From: Stenotrophomonas maltophilia
Lineage (GTDB): Bacteria > Pseudomonadota > Gammaproteobacteria > Xanthomonadales > Xanthomonadaceae
Reading direction: 5' to 3'
DNA length: 64,000 nt
NCBI RefSeq assembly: GCF_004920835.1
Contig: NZ_QFHO01000018.1
Span: forward strand, 1-64,000
Position 1 is the first letter of the stretch. Each line of letters begins with the position of its first letter. A program made the position numbers and the translations under genes. Positions 63,029 to 64,000 of this stretch are shown here, one piece after another. Below the pieces are notes generated by a model that saw only the letters and a list, made by a program, of their open reading frames with translations, was not told the origin of the DNA and did no database searches.

Positions 63029-64000
63029 TCCTGCCGTCATCGTGCGCGACGACCGCGCCGGGCGCTGGGCGCCCTGGTGGGTGCTGGCGTACGTGGCGAT
63101 GTGGCCGTTGCCGGGCATCGCCGAAACCGTGCTCGGACTTGGCGCGTTGTATGCTGCCGCGCGCATGGTCATGCGTCGGCTGCAGCGCCGCCCGCACCTG
63201 TTGAGCACGGCGGCGTGGGCGCTGACCTCGATCCTGTTCCTCGGCTATTGGCTGCCGCAGGCGTTCTCCGCGTTCGATGCCATCGATCCGGCGGCGTCGT
63301 GGACCAAGGCCGCCGCCGGCCTGCGCTATCTGCCCTTCATGTGGCTGGTGGCAATTGCTGTGGCCACGCCGGAACGGCGGCGGCTGACCTTCGGCGGGCT
63401 GGCGCTGATCACCGCTGCCTGGACGCTGGATGCGCTGGTGCAGGCCGCCGCCGGTACCAGCCCGTGGTTCTGGTCGCTGGAACACCTGAAGCTGGCCGTG
63501 AGCGGCCATGCACTGTGCCCGGCCGACGAGGCCGCGCTGGCCGACCGCCTCAGTGGCGCACTGGGTCCGTGCAACCTGAAGTTCGGGCAGGTGCTGGCCA
63601 GCCTGTCGCCGTTCCTGCTGCTGCCAGTAGCGCGCCGCTTCGGCAACCTGGGCTGGGTGCTGGCAGCGGTGGCACTGGGCTGCGTGCTGCTGCTGGCCGG
63701 CTCGCGCGCGTCATGGATCACTTTCGCGCTGGTGCTGGCCTACAGCGGCGTGCGCCAGTTCGGTTGGAAGCGGTTGGCGGTGCTGGCCCTGGTCGCTGTT
63801 CTCGGAGCAGGAGCGCTGGCCGCCAGCGTGCCGCAGCTGCGCGATCGCATGGCACGCACAGCGATGGCCTGGGACGATGGCGGACAAGGCGTTGATGAAG
63901 CGCTGTCGGGTCGCGCCCGGATATGGGAAGCCGCTGCATGCATGATCGAGGCGCATCCGGTCAATGGCGTTGGCGCACGTGGCTTCCGCGATGCCTATCC
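63009..64000 (+). CDS. O-antigen ligase-like membrane protein, cut by the window end
   Basis: The ATG at 63009 opens a frame of 330 codons with no stop before base 64000. The product begins MPTSPADPAVIVRDDRAGRW and has about eight membrane helices, then a periplasmic loop with the Wzy_C/WaaL signature SGRARIWEAAACMIEAHP followed by VNGVGARGFRDAY, the part that binds undecaprenyl-linked glycan. It would be a WaaL-type ligase joining polymer to lipid A-core, or a Wzy-type polymerase. It overlaps the GT4 gene by 20 bp, so the two share a transcript. Length and end are unknown. Confidence 0.85.
   Translation, partial: MPTSPADPAVIVRDDRAGRWAPWWVLAYVAMWPLPGIAETVLGLGALYAAARMVMRRLQRRPHLLSTAAWALTSILFLGYWLPQAFSAFDAIDPAASWTKAAAGLRYLPFMWLVAIAVATPERRRLTFGGLALITAAWTLDALVQAAAGTSPWFWSLEHLKLAVSGHALCPADEAALADRLSGALGPCNLKFGQVLASLSPFLLLPVARRFGNLGWVLAAVALGCVLLLAGSRASWITFALVLAYSGVRQFGWKRLAVLALVAVLGAGALAASVPQLRDRMARTAMAWDDGGQGVDEALSGRARIWEAAACMIEAHPVNGVGARGFRDAY

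Overview
The window looks like chromosomal DNA of a Stenotrophomonas (Xanthomonadaceae, Gammaproteobacteria), most likely of the S. maltophilia complex. It is GC-rich with strong GC3 bias, is scattered with short GTAG-type palindromes of the SMAG family (pairs such as GTAGTGCCGGCCGCTGGCCGGC), and carries genes typical of the group: xanthomonad-type gshA, a QEGLA-motif protein, a glutaredoxin-rhodanese fusion, GH92 mannosidase and many TonB receptors. No rRNA, tRNA, CRISPR array, prophage or insertion sequence is visible. Gene density is that of ordinary core or flexible chromosome.

Layout. 0.4-9.8 kb: an AraC regulator coupled to a VIT/CCC1 metal transporter, glutathione synthesis (gshA), and several small catabolic or detoxification modules each paired with a divergent regulator: YahK-like alcohol dehydrogenase/LysR, PhlG-like hydrolase/TetR, Old Yellow Enzyme/LysR. 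9.8-16 kb: a large TonB receptor, then the formaldehyde operon frmR-frmA-(yqcC-like)-frmB behind a clear FrmR operator. 16-24 kb: a membrane diguanylate cyclase, a universal stress protein, and a LysR-regulated tripartite efflux operon (DHA2 pump, HlyD adaptor, NodT channel). 24-31 kb: DegV, a DsbA-fold isomerase, two tandem secreted amidohydrolases of which one has lost its metal ligands, AMP nucleosidase, a DUF924 protein and a three-domain glutaredoxin. 31-37 kb: polysaccharide deacetylase, methyltransferase, SGNH hydrolase, aminotransferase, rsgA and a QEGLA/MATCAP-type putative metallopeptidase.

37.7-56.7 kb is dominated by organic-acid uptake and use. A TctDE-like two-component system with its own binding protein faces a porin-CitMHS-SDR operon. 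Next to it a NarL-type regulator converges on a DctB-like hybrid kinase, followed by a second porin divergent from dctA, with malic enzyme (maeB) directly downstream. Together these genes would sense, import and convert citrate and C4-dicarboxylates. 57-61.3 kb: a translationally coupled secreted GH92 mannosidase and basic-secretory-type metallopeptidase. 61.7-64 kb: a CHCC zinc-finger protein, a GT4 glycosyltransferase and an O-antigen-ligase-like protein cut by the window end, probably a lipopolysaccharide locus.

The most interesting non-coding signal is a family of four 102-bp elements (243-344, 37323-37424, 37573-37674, 48299-48400). Each has two complementary 25-bp arms around a 52-bp core. 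The core is conserved between copies, whereas the arms are unrelated between copies yet self-complementary within each. Compensatory changes in an inner stem indicate that the folded form is maintained. I do not recognise this as a named family.
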